Shown here in pieces: positions 5,591-6,673 of a stretch of DNA of 6,673 bases (its first letter is position 1; every line of letters starts with the position of its first letter). Origin of the DNA: Desulfobacterales bacterium (GTDB lineage: Bacteria > Desulfobacterota > Desulfobacteria > Desulfobacterales > UBA2174_A); assembly GCA_025454075.1 (NCBI GenBank), contig JALOPD010000198.1, forward strand, positions 1-6,673, read 5' to 3'. The position numbers and the translations under genes were made by a program. The notes under the pieces were generated by a model. That model worked only from the letters and a program-made list of their open reading frames with translations, made no database searches and was not told where the DNA came from.

Positions 5591-6673
5591 ATGGCTGAGA
5601 GGCACGTGTCCGAAACCGAGAACGCCGGACCGATGATCCGGCCCTGGGACCGGTTCAATCAGGACCTGGTGGCCCAGGTCCGCCCGCCCGATTGGACCAA
5701 CCCGAAGCCCGCCTCCCGCTACAATCTGGTCGTGATCGGGGCCGGGACCGCCGGGCTCGTCAGCGCGGCGGGCGCGGCCGGTCTGGGCGCGAAGGTCGCG
5801 CTCGTCGAGCGGCACCTGCTGGGCGGCGACTGCCTCAATGTGGGCTGCGTCCCGTCCAAGGCCCTGATCGCCGCGGCGCGCGCCGCCGCCGCGGTGCGCG
5901 GCGCCGCCGAGTTCGGGGTGCACGTGCCGGAGGGCGTGCGGGTCGATTTCGGCCAGGCCATGGAACGCATGCGGCGCCTGCGGGCCTCGATCGCCCCGCA
6001 CGACTCCGCCCCCCGCTTCCGCGAACTGGGCATCGACGTCTTCATCGGCGCGGCGCGGTTCGCGGACGCCCACACGGTGGAGGTCGGCGGCGAGAAGCTG
6101 CGCTTCCGCAAGGCGGTCATCGCCGCGGGCGCCCGGGCCGCGGCCCCGCCGATCGAGGGCCTGGACCAGGTGGACTACCTGACCAACGAGACTCTTTTTG
6201 CGCTGACCGAGCTGCCCCGGCGGCTGGCGGTGATCGGCGCCGGGCCCATCGGCTGCGAAATGGCCCAGGCCTTCGCGCGCTTCGGCTCGGACGTGCTGCT
6301 GGTGGAGGCCGCGCACGGCATCCTGCCGCGGGAGGACCGCGACGCCGCCGAACGGGTCTTGACCTCCATGCTCCGGGACGGCGTCAAACTGGCGTGCTGC
6401 GGCAAGGACCTGAAGCTCTCTCAGGCCGAAGGGGGCCGGGTGCGCCTGTCGGCCGAATCCCACGGTCAGGGGGTTGACGAGGTCGTGGACCGGGTCCTGG
6501 TCGCCGTGGGCCGTGCGCCCAATGTCGAGGGCCTCGGGCTGGAGGCGGCCGGGGTGGCCTATTCCAAAAAGGGCGTCCAGGTGAACGACCGGCTGCAGAC
6601 GACCCGGCCCGACATCTACGCGGCCGGGGACATCTGCTCGCCGTATCAGTTCACGCACGCGGCCGATTTCATG
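5591..6673 (+). CDS. Mercuric-reductase-like FAD-dependent pyridine nucleotide-disulfide oxidoreductase, C-terminus cut by window edge
   Basis: Flavoprotein of the class I disulfide reductase family (dihydrolipoamide dehydrogenase, glutathione reductase, MerA); 361 residues are present and the dimerisation domain lies off the edge. An N-terminal extension (residues 1-43, with RPWDRFNQDLVAQVRPPDW) precedes the FAD-binding fold VVIGAGTAGLVSA (47-59, G50/G52/G55). The redox pair is C81 and C86 in GGDCLNVGCVPSK. The NAD(P)-binding fold is LAVIGAGPIGCEMA, with G216, G218 and G221. The second FAD motif is DIYAAGDIC (A344-A345-G346-D347). The N-terminal metal-binding (HMA) domain of many MerA proteins is absent, and no mer genes are present here. 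The GGDCLNVGC form and AGDICSPYQFTHAADFM resemble the large group annotated as mercuric reductase that often neighbours or is fused to TVP38/TMEM64 membrane proteins, whose true substrate is unclear. The vicinal C-terminal cysteines that would indicate real Hg(II) reduction are not in view. The gene appears to be third in the glucosidase operon. Confidence 0.9.
   Translation, partial: MAERHVSETENAGPMIRPWDRFNQDLVAQVRPPDWTNPKPASRYNLVVIGAGTAGLVSAAGAAGLGAKVALVERHLLGGDCLNVGCVPSKALIAAARAAAAVRGAAEFGVHVPEGVRVDFGQAMERMRRLRASIAPHDSAPRFRELGIDVFIGAARFADAHTVEVGGEKLRFRKAVIAAGARAAAPPIEGLDQVDYLTNETLFALTELPRRLAVIGAGPIGCEMAQAFARFGSDVLLVEAAHGILPREDRDAAERVLTSMLRDGVKLACCGKDLKLSQAEGGRVRLSAESHGQGVDEVVDRVLVAVGRAPNVEGLGLEAAGVAYSKKGVQVNDRLQTTRPDIYAAGDICSPYQFTHAADFM

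Noticed and set aside
5870..5915. Very GC-rich, repeat-like stretch of GCC/GCG triplets
   Set aside because: It encodes an alanine-rich helix just after the redox-cysteine motif of the oxidoreductase, in frame and in a position where the family tolerates alanine. It is codon bias, not a distinct repeat element.
5591..6673. Evidence for a mercury resistance (mer) operon
   Set aside because: Only the flavoenzyme resembles MerA. The HMA domain, regulator and transport genes are absent, and the upstream genes are for sugar metabolism.

Overview
This is a GC-rich stretch of bacterial chromosome with compact genes, long open frames on the opposite strands, and codons that strongly prefer G or C in third position. 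It suggests a free-living, high-GC Gram-negative bacterium. A tripartite RND efflux pump implies an outer membrane, and the glucokinase is of the E. coli/cyanobacterial type. Pseudomonadota or a neighbouring phylum is a reasonable guess, but nothing here fixes the taxon. I found no tRNA, rRNA, CRISPR array, insertion sequence or phage gene.

Layout. On the left (1-1589), reading leftward, is an efflux operon. It holds a periplasmic adaptor (membrane fusion protein) followed by the first ~150 residues of an RND inner-membrane transporter, which runs off the window edge. A 254-base divergent intergenic region (1590-1843) follows. It contains a TTGACA hexamer on each strand; the one facing the pump lies inside an imperfect inverted repeat that could be an operator. 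To the right (1844-6673) is a tightly packed rightward operon of three genes. These are a cytoplasmic GH63-like glucosidase (908 aa), a glucokinase that overlaps it by ATGA, and, 16 bases on, a mercuric-reductase-like FAD/NAD(P) disulfide oxidoreductase that runs off the right edge.

How the genes fit together. The glucosidase and glucokinase form a logical pair: an internal glucoside is hydrolysed, and the freed glucose is phosphorylated at once to glucose-6-phosphate. This points to turnover of a cytoplasmic glucoside (a storage oligosaccharide or a glucosylated compatible solute) rather than secreted polysaccharide digestion, because the glucosidase has no signal peptide. The oxidoreductase looks co-transcribed but has no obvious step in that route. 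The efflux operon is probably an independent unit that only shares the divergent control region. No recognisable regulator gene is in the window. All genes look intact apart from the two cut by the window edges. I see known families in an uncommon combination, not clear evidence of a wholly new system.
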